Assembly (NCBI GenBank): GCA_944384525.1
Contig: CALWTR010000012.1
Coordinates: 1 to 35,658, forward strand
Source of the DNA: an uncultured Clostridia bacterium
Lineage (GTDB): Bacteria; Bacillota; Clostridia; Oscillospirales; CAG-272
Direction: 5' to 3'
DNA: 35,658 nucleotides
This document shows, one piece after another, positions 18,919-26,956 of the stretch. Position 1 is the first letter of the stretch. Each line of letters opens with the position of its first letter. The translations under genes and the position numbers were made by a program. Below the pieces are notes generated by a model that did no database searches, had not been told where the DNA came from, and saw only the letters and a list, made by a program, of their open reading frames with translations.

Positions 18919-18947
18919 ATTTTATTATTTTCAGATATAAAAGTCAA
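18919..18947 (-). promoter_or_regulatory. sigma-A promoter of the leucine/BCAA operon
   Basis: Minus strand TTGACT (18947-18942), 17-bp spacer, TAAAAT (18924-18919), about 25 bp before the T-box stem I. This is the only strong promoter found for the 13-kb leftward block. Confidence 0.85.
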
Positions 18948-19081
18948 GTTTTTTTTTCGCATGCCTGAATATTTGGTTACATGCCCAATGCAAATGCCTG
19001 GCATGACTCTGTCATTGTGTAATAATCACAATCAAAAGCGTACTTTCATCGTAAAAATAGGCGCAGATGCTGCCGGTCGTA

Positions 19082-19111
19082 TTGACATGGCAGTAGTATT
19101 TGGTTTAAAAT
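19082..19111 (+). promoter_or_regulatory. sigma-A promoter of deoD-deoB
   Basis: Perfect TTGACA (19082-19087; the a/t run starts at 19082), 18-bp spacer, TAAAAT (19106-19111). It is divergent from the leuA promoter with about 135 bp between. No purine-riboswitch core was seen in the short leader. Confidence 0.7.
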
Positions 19112-19176
19112 ATATATGTAAGACCTTTTCCCGCCCTTAACGGGACGGACGTGGTCGTAAGGAAGGAGATGGAAAG

Positions 19177-19926
19177 ATGATCGAAAAGAAATATCCGACG
19201 CCTCATATTGACGCGTCTCCCGATGATTTCGCCGGTACCGTGCTCATGCCCGGGGACCCGCTCCGCTCCAGGATGATAGCGGAAAAGTTTTTGACAGACG
19301 CGCGTCTTATCAACAACGTCAGAGGAGTTCAGGGGTATACCGGTAAATATCTCGGAGTCCCGGTCACCGTAATGGCGCACGGTATGGGGATGCCGTCTGT
19401 GGGCATATATTCATACGAGCTGTTCAACATCTTCGGGGTAGAAAGGATAATCAGGATAGGCTCCTGCGGCTCTTTCGGAAAAGCGAAGCTAATGGACGTC
19501 ATAATGGCTCAGGGCGCGTGCACGAACTCCGCGTACGGAGATCAGTTCTGCCTCCCGGGTGCATTTGCTCCCATATGCGATTTTGAGATGCTTTCGATCG
19601 CGGTCGAGGAGGGAAAAAAGCTCGGCGCCAGCGTGCGTGTGGGAAATATCCTGTCCTCCGATCACTTTTACGGCGATGACCCCACCGCGCCTGAGAGATG
19701 GGCAAAAATGGGAGTCCTCGGGACTGAAATGGAGTCCGCCGCCTTGTATATGAACGCCGCCAGAGCGGGTAAGCGTGCGCTGGCTATGTTCACTGTGTCC
19801 GATTATGTTATCGGAGATAAAACGGATTCTCTCACTGCAGAGGAAAGACAGAACAACTTGACCGATATGATAAGTATAGCGCTCAACACTGCGCTCGAGC
19901 TTGAAAGGCGTTACGGAAGAAAATGA
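19177..19926 (+). CDS. deoD: purine-nucleoside phosphorylase (DeoD type)
   Basis: 249 aa hexameric-type PNP that splits purine (deoxy)nucleosides with phosphate to base and (deoxy)ribose-1-phosphate. Marks: MPGDPLRSRMIAE phosphate loop, GMGMPSVGIYSYELF, RIGSCGS, and the substrate segment GTEMESAALYMNA, with Asp in TVSDYVIG as the catalytic acid of the 6-oxo/6-amino-accepting type. AAGGAGATGG precedes the ATG. It overlaps deoB by 4 bp (ATGA), and the pair converts nucleosides to ribose-5-phosphate. Confidence 0.96.
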   Translation: MIEKKYPTPHIDASPDDFAGTVLMPGDPLRSRMIAEKFLTDARLINNVRGVQGYTGKYLGVPVTVMAHGMGMPSVGIYSYELFNIFGVERIIRIGSCGSFGKAKLMDVIMAQGACTNSAYGDQFCLPGAFAPICDFEMLSIAVEEGKKLGASVRVGNILSSDHFYGDDPTAPERWAKMGVLGTEMESAALYMNAARAGKRALAMFTVSDYVIGDKTDSLTAEERQNNLTDMISIALNTALELERRYGRK

Positions 19927-21056
19927 AAAGAGTGTTTCTTATAGTTCTTGACAGCCTTGGGATAGGGGCGGCGCCTGACGCCGCCGCTTTCGGGGACGCC
20001 GGCGCGGATACCATGAGAAGTATTTCCGCAAGCCCGTTTTTTTCCGTGCAAAATATGAAGCGTTACGGGCTCGCTGAGATAGATGGACTTTCTTATCTAG
20101 GCTGTACCGGAAGCTCTGCGGGAGCGGTCGCAAGGCTCGAGGAGCTTTCCGCGGGCAAGGATACTACCGTCGGACATTGGGAGCTTGCAGGACTTGTCTC
20201 GAAAAAACCGTTTCCGACATATCCTAACGGATTCCCGGACTCTGTAATCTCGGAATTTTCCGACAGATGCGGCAGGGGCGTGCTATGTAACCGTCCGTAT
20301 TCAGGCACGGAGGTGATACGCGATTTCGGAGACGAGCATGTAAGAACGGGAAAACTGATCGTTTATACCTCTGCGGACAGTGTGTTCCAGATAGCGGCGC
20401 ATGAGGACGTCGTACCGGTAGAGGAGCTGTACCGCTATTGCATGACAGCGCGAGAGATACTTGTCGGAGATAACGCGGTCGGCAGAGTCATCGCCCGCCC
20501 GTTCTCCGGCAAAAGCGGCAGTTATTTCAGAACGGCGTCAAGGCGGGATTTTTCTCTTCCTCCGCAGGGAGTGACTGTGCTCGACGAGCTGTATGAGCGC
20601 GGATACGACGTTATCTCGGTCGGAAAGATAAATGACATTTTCGCCGGCAGGGGTATAACGGAGTCGCATCCGACGCACTCGAACGCTGAGGGGATGGAGA
20701 CTGCGAAAAGCATGTTGTCCCGCGATTTTTCCGGGCTGTGTTTCGTTAATCTTGTCGACTTTGATATGCTGTGGGGCCACCGCAATGATATAGACGGATA
20801 TGCGCGCGGCGTCAGCGAGTTCGATGCCTGGCTCCCCTCGTTCGTATCCGGAATGCGATCGGACGACGTTCTGATGATAACTGCGGATCACGGCTGCGAC
20901 CCCGGATATCCTACGACGGATCATACACGTGAGAGGGTCCCGCTTCTTATAATAGGCGAGAGGGTAGAGCGGGAGAATTTCGGAACTGTAAAGGGATTTT
21001 CTTTCGTCGCGGAAAAAATCAGGGAGTACCTCTTATCAACAAAAACGCAAAAATAA
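19923..21056 (+). CDS. deoB: phosphopentomutase
   Basis: 377 aa, slightly shorter than the usual 390. Alkaline-phosphatase-superfamily, Mn-dependent; interconverts (deoxy)ribose 1- and 5-phosphate. Metal motif VLDSLGIGAAPDAAAFGDAGADT at the start, the phospho-threonine region KDTTVGHWELAG, VNLVDFDMLWGHRND and the final TADHGCDPGYPTTDHTRERVPLL. It uses the product of DeoD directly. No clear terminator follows; the alanine T-box promoter begins 8 bp after the stop. Confidence 0.96.
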   Translation: MKRVFLIVLDSLGIGAAPDAAAFGDAGADTMRSISASPFFSVQNMKRYGLAEIDGLSYLGCTGSSAGAVARLEELSAGKDTTVGHWELAGLVSKKPFPTYPNGFPDSVISEFSDRCGRGVLCNRPYSGTEVIRDFGDEHVRTGKLIVYTSADSVFQIAAHEDVVPVEELYRYCMTAREILVGDNAVGRVIARPFSGKSGSYFRTASRRDFSLPPQGVTVLDELYERGYDVISVGKINDIFAGRGITESHPTHSNAEGMETAKSMLSRDFSGLCFVNLVDFDMLWGHRNDIDGYARGVSEFDAWLPSFVSGMRSDDVLMITADHGCDPGYPTTDHTRERVPLLIIGERVERENFGTVKGFSFVAEKIREYLLSTKTQK

Positions 21057-21064
21057 AAAAGCTG

Positions 21065-21093
21065 TTGACAAAAGTGAAAAATGAGTGTATACT
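21065..21093 (+). promoter_or_regulatory. sigma-A promoter of the alanine T-box operon
   Basis: TTGACA (21065-21070), 17-bp spacer, TATACT (21088-21093), only 8 bp past the deoB stop codon. Confidence 0.85.
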
Positions 21094-21104
21094 TTAAAGT
21101 AAGC

Positions 21105-21361
21105 AAGATCTAAAGGCTATGACGGGAAGGAGTAGCATACAGGCGGCCTTCAGAGAGGACGTGGTCGGTGAAAACGTCCGGTGAGCGGTATGTGAAGCAG
21201 TCTCTGAGCTGCATATCCGAAGTTTTTGAGGGTATGACGGGACCCACCGTTAGAGGGGGGCGGCATAAATTGTGCCGGCAGAGTGCGGGGCATGTTCCCG
21301 AAGTCAGGTGGTAACACGGTTTCGATCGTCCTGAGCGCAGTGATGCGCTCAGGACTTTTTT
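21105..21361 (+). ncRNA. T-box riboswitch leader, alanine specifier (GCA)
   Basis: The 5' segment GGGAAGGAGTAGC begins stem I; AGAGAGGACGTGGTCGGTGAAAACGTCC (given here as two parts, AG-bulge plus GGUCGGUG loop) spans 21152-21179. GAA-GCA (specifier 21196-21198) is followed 10 nt later by GAGC, the same spacing as the leucine leader. The core AGGTGGTAACACGG (21306-21319) is a variant of the common GGTACCGCGG. The terminator is a 12-bp stem GTCCTGAGCGCA / TGCGCTCAGGAC (21328-21355) and six T. Confidence 0.88.
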
Positions 21362-21425
21362 GTTTCCGCGGGTCCGCCGCAATGAAAAATATCCGGTATT
21401 CAGACACGGAAATCAGGAGGGCAAA

Positions 21426-21908
21426 ATGGATAAAAAACTTCTTAAACTGCTTTGTAAAAATTCCAGGTATACTTTCGCTCAGCTCGCGGATATGACGGGC
21501 ATGACCGAGGAAAAAGTAAGAGAGTGTGTCTCTGAAATGGAAAGCTCCGGGCTAATCCGCGGTTACACAACGGTCGTCGACTGGGAGCGGATGAACAGCG
21601 CATATGTATCCGCGCTGATAGAACTCCGTGTTACGCCGAAGGCAGGGCAGGGGTTTGAGGAGGTCGCAAAGAAAATAATGAAGTACCCTGAGGTCGAAAC
21701 GGTATATCTGATGTCAGGCGGGTACGATCTCTGCGTTATAGTAAAGGGAAAGACCTTTCAGGAGGTCGCAATGTTCGTTGCTAAGGAGCTGTCAACGATA
21801 GATTCCGTTATATCCACCTCAACGCACTTCGTTCTCCGCAGATACAAGGAGATGGACGTCGAGCTTTGCAACGACGGAGATGACGACAGGGGGAATTATT
21901 CTCTGTGA
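21426..21908 (+). CDS. Lrp/AsnC-family transcriptional regulator (AlaR-like)
   Basis: 160 aa. The N-terminal winged helix-turn-helix (residues 1-55, LLKLLCKNSRYTFAQLADMTGMTEEKVRECV) is followed by an RAM/ACT-like ligand domain (65-150, VSALIELRVTPKAG... VYLMSGGYDLCVIVKG). The start is ATG 21426 after CAGGAGGG; an upstream frame reaching 21360 would overlap the T-box terminator. It shares one base with the next gene. An Lrp regulator directly before an aminotransferase is the B. subtilis alaR-alaT arrangement, and the alanine T-box supports control of alanine metabolism. The effector is inferred, not shown. Confidence 0.88.
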   Translation: MDKKLLKLLCKNSRYTFAQLADMTGMTEEKVRECVSEMESSGLIRGYTTVVDWERMNSAYVSALIELRVTPKAGQGFEEVAKKIMKYPEVETVYLMSGGYDLCVIVKGKTFQEVAMFVAKELSTIDSVISTSTHFVLRRYKEMDVELCNDGDDDRGNYSL

Positions 21909-23080
21909 TGGATTATTCTAAGATATTGAGACCCGACGTAGTCGCGCTAAAGCCGTCGGGCATACGAAAATTTTTCGATATTGCTGAGACTATGAAGGAC
22001 GTCATCTCTCTCGGCGTCGGAGAGCCGGATTTTCCGACACCGTGGCAGATAAAAAACGCGGCGATAAGATCTCTTGGGGACAACAAGACGAGATATACGG
22101 CAAACCGCGGCCTTGAGAAACTGCGCGAGGAGATATGCGCCTATGTATCGAGAAAATACGGTGTCTCATACGACGCAAAGACCGATACGTTAGTGACCGT
22201 AGGGGGGAGCGAGGCGATAGATGCCGCGATAAGGACGGTAGTCGGAGAGGGAGATGAGGTGATCATCCCTCAGCCTTCATATGTCTGCTATGAGCCTATA
22301 ACTCAGCTTGCCGGCGGCGTTCCCGTAATAGTGGAGACAAAAGCAGAAAATGAGTTCAAACTGACGCCGGAGGAGCTCGTCGCCGTGATAACTCCGAGGA
22401 CGAAGGCGCTGGTGCTGCCGTATCCGTGCAACCCTACCGGCGCCATAATGAACAGGCGTGATCTGGAGGCTATCGCGGATGTGCTGAGAGAAAGGGATAT
22501 ACTGGTCATTTCGGACGAAATATATTCCGAGCTGCCTTTCGGCGATGAAAAGCATGTATCGATAGCCTCGGTAGACGGAATGAAGGACAGGACGGTCATG
22601 GTGAACGGCTTTTCCAAGACTTTTTCAATGACCGGCTGGAGACTCGGCTTTGCTCTTGGTCCAAAGGAGATAATAAGCCAGATGAATAAGATACATCAGT
22701 ACGCGATAATGTGTGCTCCCACGACCTCTCAGTATGCCGCTATAGAGGCGCTCAGATGCTGTGATGACGCGGTCGCACAGATGCGCGAGGAGTACGATAT
22801 ACGCAGGCGTATGATAGTCTCCGGCTTCAATGAGATAGGACTTTCCTGCCGTGAGCCGAAGGGCGCTTTTTATGCTTTTCCATGCATAAAGTCGAGCGGC
22901 ATGAGCTCGGAGGAGTTCTGCGAAAAACTGCTGTATTCAAAAAAGGTCGCTCTTGTGCCCGGGCCTGCTTTTGGCCGCGGAGGCGAGGGATTCGTCCGTG
23001 CGTCCTACTGTTATTCTACCGATCATATTCTCGAGGCGCTTAAGCGTATCGGAGAATTCATGAATGAGATAAAGGGCTGA
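21908..23080 (+). CDS. class I/II PLP aminotransferase, probable alanine transaminase (AlaT-like)
   Basis: 390 aa fold-type I aminotransferase. PLP site: Schiff-base Lys237 in NGFSKTFSMTGWRLG; PYPCNPTGA with the cofactor-contact Asn; ISDEIYSEL; C-terminal carboxylate-binding Arg in FVRASYCYS. By sequence alone it sits in the broad AspC/PatA/AlaT group, but the operon is gated by a GCA T-box and led by an Lrp regulator, which points to pyruvate to alanine transamination. Start ATG 21908 (TGATG overlap); GTG 21905 is equally possible. The missing branched-chain transaminase of the upstream cluster could alternatively be this enzyme, but the specifier argues against it. Confidence 0.85.
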   Translation: MDYSKILRPDVVALKPSGIRKFFDIAETMKDVISLGVGEPDFPTPWQIKNAAIRSLGDNKTRYTANRGLEKLREEICAYVSRKYGVSYDAKTDTLVTVGGSEAIDAAIRTVVGEGDEVIIPQPSYVCYEPITQLAGGVPVIVETKAENEFKLTPEELVAVITPRTKALVLPYPCNPTGAIMNRRDLEAIADVLRERDILVISDEIYSELPFGDEKHVSIASVDGMKDRTVMVNGFSKTFSMTGWRLGFALGPKEIISQMNKIHQYAIMCAPTTSQYAAIEALRCCDDAVAQMREEYDIRRRMIVSGFNEIGLSCREPKGAFYAFPCIKSSGMSSEEFCEKLLYSKKVALVPGPAFGRGGEGFVRASYCYSTDHILEALKRIGEFMNEIKG

Positions 23081-23258
23081 TAATTAAGCAGAGCGAAAAC
23101 CGGATCTGTACATAATAAAGTTATCAAGGTAAAACGGATATAAAAATGATTTCAGTATACGGTCAATGAGGGAAACACCGACAATAATATAATTTAAATA
23201 CAGATCGGCATTTTTCGAGCCTTCGTGATATTATTGATAAAACAGTTTTTTTGTCCTT

Positions 23259-23342
23259 AAAAAAACTCTGAAAAGAACTCTGAAAAAAACTCTGAAAAGA
23301 ACTCTGAAAACTCTGAAAAAACCTGAAAAAACTCTGAGAAAA
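23259..23342. repeat. phased A-tract tandem repeat (A4-7 + CTCTG)
   Basis: Seven to eight short units of the form A(4-7)(GA)ACTCTG, 9-12 bp each. Centres of the A-runs step by about 11 bp (near 23262, 273, 286, 297, 308, 318, 328 and 340), close to one helical turn, which is the arrangement that bends DNA. Located between two convergent genes and directly before a terminator. Confidence 0.7.
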
Positions 23343-23358
23343 CATATTTGAAATGGAA

Positions 23359-23394
23359 AATCCGGGCGAGACCAATTTCTCGCCCGGATTTTTT
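23359..23394. terminator. terminator between alaT and yebC
   Basis: 13-bp stem AATCCGGGCGAGA / TCTCGCCCGGATT with a 6-nt loop, followed by T on the plus strand and preceded by AAAA, so it can stop transcripts from both sides. It is 280 bp past alaT and about 85 bp past yebC. Confidence 0.88.
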
Positions 23395-23474
23395 GTATAC
23401 CTGATTTTGTTTGTGCTGTTTGATTTTGCTTTTGAATTGTCTTTTGCTTTTACTTTTTTGCTCTGCTGTTGATT

Positions 23475-24200
23475 TTAATTATCCCAGTTGGTATATACCG
23501 CGTTCACGTCGTCGTCCTCATTGAAACGATCGAGCATTTTTTCCATATTTTCTATATCCTCCGGAGAGGTGAGCTCGACATAAGTATTCGGGACCTTGGC
23601 GACGTCCGCCGTCTCTATGCTGTAACCCTTCGCGATTATCGCATCTCTGACTTCCGGCAGTGATTCCGGGGAGGTGTATATAGAGTATTCGCCCTCGTCG
23701 CTCCTGATATCTTCAGCGCCGCACTCGAGCGCGTCCTCCATCAGCTTATCTTCGTCTATATCGTCGTCCTCGTCTATTATCGTTATAACGCCCTTTTCCT
23801 CGAACATAAAGCCGACGCATCCGTTCTGGCCGAGATTTCCGCCGTATTTTGAGAACCAGGCGCGGACGTTTCCTGCGGTACGGTTGCGGTTGTCGGTGGA
23901 GGTCTCGACGATTATCGCTACCCCGGACGGGCCGTAACCCTCATAGGTTATCTCCTCATAAGTTACGTCGCTGTTTTCAGAAAATTTCTTTATACAGCGC
24001 TGGATATTGTCGTTCGGAACATTGTTCGCCTTAGCCTTGGCTATGAGGTCTCGGAGCTTGCCGTTTACCGTCGGGTCGGCACCGCCGGACTTTATGGCGA
24101 CCGCCATCTCCTTTCCGATCTTTGTGAATATCTTGGCTTTAGCTGCGTCTGATTTTTCCTTTTTGTGTTTTATATTGTTCCACTTTGAATGACCTGACAT
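23475..24200 (-). CDS. yebC: YebC/PmpR-family protein
   Basis: 241 aa, full family length. Begins with the invariant MSGHSKWNNIKHKK and continues with AKIFTKIGKEMAVAIKSGG and NDNIQRCIKK; domain 2-3 has YEGYGPSGVAIIVETSTDNRNRTAGNVR and an acidic stretch DEDDDIDEDKLMEDALECGAE (shown in parts). The family was named for DNA binding, and some members have more recently been tied to translation of proline-rich stretches. GGGAG precedes ATG 24200. It is last in a leftward set with argS and the kinase-like gene. Confidence 0.93.
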   Translation of the reverse strand: MSGHSKWNNIKHKKEKSDAAKAKIFTKIGKEMAVAIKSGGADPTVNGKLRDLIAKAKANNVPNDNIQRCIKKFSENSDVTYEEITYEGYGPSGVAIIVETSTDNRNRTAGNVRAWFSKYGGNLGQNGCVGFMFEEKGVITIIDEDDDIDEDKLMEDALECGAEDIRSDEGEYSIYTSPESLPEVRDAIIAKGYSIETADVAKVPNTYVELTSPEDIENMEKMLDRFNEDDDVNAVYTNWDN

Positions 24201-24252
24201 ATAAGTTCTCCCAAAATTCTCAGTTTTTTATTGTTGTTTTGGTATCGGTTAG

Positions 24253-24276
24253 GTACCGTTCGGTACGATATCGTAC
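24253..24276. promoter_or_regulatory. overlapping palindromes between argS and yebC
   Basis: GTACCG-TT-CGGTAC (24253-24266) overlaps by four bases a perfect 14-bp palindrome GTACGATATCGTAC (24263-24276). A related GGTATCGGTTA lies just before. On the plus strand seven T follow. This may be an operator or RNA hairpin in the 85-bp argS-yebC gap; no matching regulator can be named. Confidence 0.4.
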
Positions 24277-24285
24277 GTTTTTTTA

Positions 24286-26004
24286 TTATATTTTTCTCGG
24301 TGTTGAGATGCAGATAAGATGGAGTGCAGTACCGAGCACGGTATTTGTCGCCTCCGTGAGCGCGAGTCTGCTCATCCTCAGGTCCGCGTCCGGGCAACTG
24401 ATTATCTGGCATTCATGATAAAACCGGTTGAATACCGCGCAGAGCTCTGAGATATATCTTGTGATTATAGAGGGCTCGTATTCCTCTATTGCGGATGCGA
24501 CCTTCTCCGGGAATACGGAAAGCGTCTTTACCAGCTCTCTTTCCTCTTCACCGAGAGGAGCGTCCGTTATCTTGAGCTTAGAGAGCTCGTCGCTGCTGAG
24601 CTTGTCGAGCACCGAGCACGTCCTTGCGTATGTGTACTGCGCATAAGGTCCGGTGTTGCCGTCAAAATTCAGCGCGTCTTCAAGTATGAAGTTTATATCG
24701 CGCATTCTGTTGTTGGAGAGGTAGTGGAAAATTACCGCTCCGACGCCGACCTTTTCCGCGGTCGCGACATCAGGCTCCCGGTCCGGGTCCTTTTGCCTGT
24801 TGATCTCTATGACCTTGTCTATTGCCTGGCGGAACAGATCCTTGAGCAAAACGACGTTACCTGTCCTGGTAGCGAGCTTGGATCCGTTTACGGAAACAGT
24901 GCCGTACGGAACGTGTACGAGTTCATTGTACCAGTCATAACCCATGAGTTCCACTACCTTGAACCACTGCTTGAAGTGAAGCGACTGACCCGCGCTGGTA
25001 ACATAGATGCATTTATCGAAATCGTAGGTCCTCTTTCTGTATACTGCGGCGGCGATGTCGCGCGTGGGGTACAGTGTGGATCCGTCCTTTTTCAGTATGA
25101 GACAGACGGGCATGTTCCATTTGTCGAGCCTTACAACGGAAGCGCCGTCATCTATTTCAAGGAGTCCTTTATCGCGGAGCAGCTGTATCTGCTCCGGCAT
25201 TTTGTCGGTATAAAAGCTCTCGCCCTTATAGGAGTCAAACTCTATCCCGAGCAGTTTATATGTCTTGCGGTATTCGCGCAGGCTTATCTCGACGAACCAC
25301 TTCCAGAGTGCGGTGTTTTCCTCGTCTCCTGCCTCAAGTTTGGAGAATTCATGTCTCGCCTCATCATTTAGAGACGGGTCCTTCTCGGCCTCTGCATGGA
25401 ATTTGACGTAGAGCGCTACGAGCGCGTCACACTGTCCTGCCTCTACTTCCTCTTTAACGCCCCATTTGCGGTATGCGACGATCAGCTTTCCGAATTGTGT
25501 GCCCCAATCTCCGAGATAGTTTATCCCTATGCATTTATAGCCGGCAAATTCGTGGAGCAATTTCAGCGAGTGACCTATGACGGTAGTTCCGAGATGCCCG
25601 ATGTGAAAGGGCTTTGCGAAATTCGGAGAGGAGTAATCAAGCACGACGGTCTTTCCGGTCCCGTTCATAGGCGAGCCGTACTTATCGCCCTTTTCCTTGA
25701 TCTCTGACACTGTTTTTTTTGCAAGGCCGGTACTGTCCGCACGGAAATTAAGGTATCCGCTGACCGCGGTTATCTCTGAGAATTCCGGCAGAGATATCTC
25801 GGACGCAAGTGCAGATGCGATATCCGCCGGGGAACGGCGGAGCAGTTTTGAGAGACGGAAACACGGAAAGGCGATATCTCCCATACTCTTGTCGGGCGGG
25901 TATTCTATCATATCCGCTATTTGAGCGGGCTCCGGTGCTGTGCCGAATATTTTTTTTGCTGCCTCAGCTATACCGCCGGCGGCGATGTTTTTTATATCGA
26001 ACAT
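24286..26004 (-). CDS. argS: arginyl-tRNA synthetase
   Basis: 572 aa class I synthetase. N-terminal Add1 domain, then the HIGH signature in SPNFAKPFHIGHLG, catalytic core LGDWGTQFGKLI, the KMSKS-equivalent loop VNGSKLATRTGNVV (ArgRS commonly lacks a canonical KMSKS), and the helical DALR anticodon domain with NFDGNTGPYAQYTYAR. AAGGATG precedes ATG 26004. It is 36 bp after the kinase-like gene. The C-terminal ALHLICISTPRKI end diverges from the usual LGIEAPERM but is in the right place. Confidence 0.96.
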   Translation of the reverse strand: MFDIKNIAAGGIAEAAKKIFGTAPEPAQIADMIEYPPDKSMGDIAFPCFRLSKLLRRSPADIASALASEISLPEFSEITAVSGYLNFRADSTGLAKKTVSEIKEKGDKYGSPMNGTGKTVVLDYSSPNFAKPFHIGHLGTTVIGHSLKLLHEFAGYKCIGINYLGDWGTQFGKLIVAYRKWGVKEEVEAGQCDALVALYVKFHAEAEKDPSLNDEARHEFSKLEAGDEENTALWKWFVEISLREYRKTYKLLGIEFDSYKGESFYTDKMPEQIQLLRDKGLLEIDDGASVVRLDKWNMPVCLILKKDGSTLYPTRDIAAAVYRKRTYDFDKCIYVTSAGQSLHFKQWFKVVELMGYDWYNELVHVPYGTVSVNGSKLATRTGNVVLLKDLFRQAIDKVIEINRQKDPDREPDVATAEKVGVGAVIFHYLSNNRMRDINFILEDALNFDGNTGPYAQYTYARTCSVLDKLSSDELSKLKITDAPLGEEERELVKTLSVFPEKVASAIEEYEPSIITRYISELCAVFNRFYHECQIISCPDADLRMSRLALTEATNTVLGTALHLICISTPRKI

Positions 26005-26040
26005 TTTTTCATCCTTTTCCGATATTATTTTATTTCAATA

Positions 26041-26859
26041 TCAGAGAGAGTTTTTCATCTTTATAAAAGCTTTATTTGCGCCCGGATCTCTCACGAGTCG
26101 GGCCGGAACGAACGTATGTTCGGAAAGCGCATACGCCATTGCGCATTCCGCGCCGCCCGCAACATAAAATTCACCGTCATTTTCAAACACGGTGACCTCG
26201 GGTATCACTTCTCCGAGCTCGAGCCTGCCGGAGAGCGCGAGAGCCTCCTCTGTATCCGAATCATCAGGGTAATTCAGCCGCTCCGGGCTGATGTAGACCA
26301 TCCGATAGCCTCTGTTTGCCTTCCATTCCTCAAATGAGAAGAGGATCCGATCGGCCACCTCTTCGGCTGTTGCGTAGGTAGTATCTATTATAAGCGAATA
26401 ATTGAAAAGATCCTTGATATCTACACCGTACTGCTCAAGGTAGCGTTTTTTTTCGCTCGCTTTCCTCTCATGTGTCTGCAATATAGTATCCTTAAGCGTG
26501 CAGGCGTGTTCACAGTCTCTTTTTGCGTTCATGATCCTTGCGGCGCTAGTTTCAGGATCGGTGGAAAGATAGACCTTGAATGTATCTTTTACAAAATTCC
26601 ATGCCATCCTCGAGTCTATAATCATGAACCGATCCACGTTTGACAGCGCTTTGAGCCCATCGTCTATTTCACGGTCGATCTCCGGGTGCGTCTCCATGTA
26701 TTTGTTGAGTTCTACGACGCTCATACCGCGCTCTCGGGCGATCGAGCGGACGATCGCTCCGGTAGAATAATATTCCGCGCCCGTCTTTTTTATTATGATC
26801 TCGGATACGGTGCTTTTTCCGCTCCCCAGATCGCCGGCAAGAGAGATCTTGTCTTTCAT
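26041..26859 (-). CDS. cytidylate-kinase-like P-loop protein with C-terminal ParB-like domain
   Basis: 272 aa. Residues 1-180 form a (d)CMP-kinase-type fold: P-loop GDLGSGKS (9-16), YYSTGAIVRSIA (substrate region), REIDDGL, DSRMAWNF, an R-x-x-x-A-x-R lid equivalent (SAARIMNAKRD) and SLIIDTTYATAEEVAD. Residues 185-272 are additional: YISPERL, then PEVTVFENDGEFYVAGGAECAMAYA and FVPARLV, which resembles the ParB/sulfiredoxin-type N-terminal fold by pattern (strand, helix, V.V..DG.F.V..G, P..L). That likeness is my reading, not a search result. First gene after a perfect promoter; followed by argS. Confidence 0.7.
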   Translation of the reverse strand: MKDKISLAGDLGSGKSTVSEIIIKKTGAEYYSTGAIVRSIARERGMSVVELNKYMETHPEIDREIDDGLKALSNVDRFMIIDSRMAWNFVKDTFKVYLSTDPETSAARIMNAKRDCEHACTLKDTILQTHERKASEKKRYLEQYGVDIKDLFNYSLIIDTTYATAEEVADRILFSFEEWKANRGYRMVYISPERLNYPDDSDTEEALALSGRLELGEVIPEVTVFENDGEFYVAGGAECAMAYALSEHTFVPARLVRDPGANKAFIKMKNSL

Positions 26860-26956
26860 ATACGCTCCTAGATATTACGTTTATTTAAGCGACGCCGGCA
26901 GATCGGACGCCGCATTCCGGATATTTATTGACCGTAAAGTACCTATAATAAAATAT

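Larger units (their letters stand above)
23081..23474. other. 394-bp gene-free alaT/yebC convergent junction
   Basis: It holds a phased A-tract repeat (23259-23342), a terminator (23359-23394) and a T-rich, G-poor tract (23400-23465). No ORF with coding character is present; the leftward frame over the repeat reads only as repeated SFQSFF and is an artefact of the repeat. Confidence 0.6.

Noticed and set aside
19010..19176. Purine riboswitch ahead of deoD
   Set aside because: No purine-aptamer core or three-way junction pattern could be found, and the leader after the promoter is only about 60 nt.
23163..23375. Leftward frame with repeated SFQSFF residues
   Set aside because: It is the translation of the phased A-tract repeat; no start context, and it crosses the terminator.
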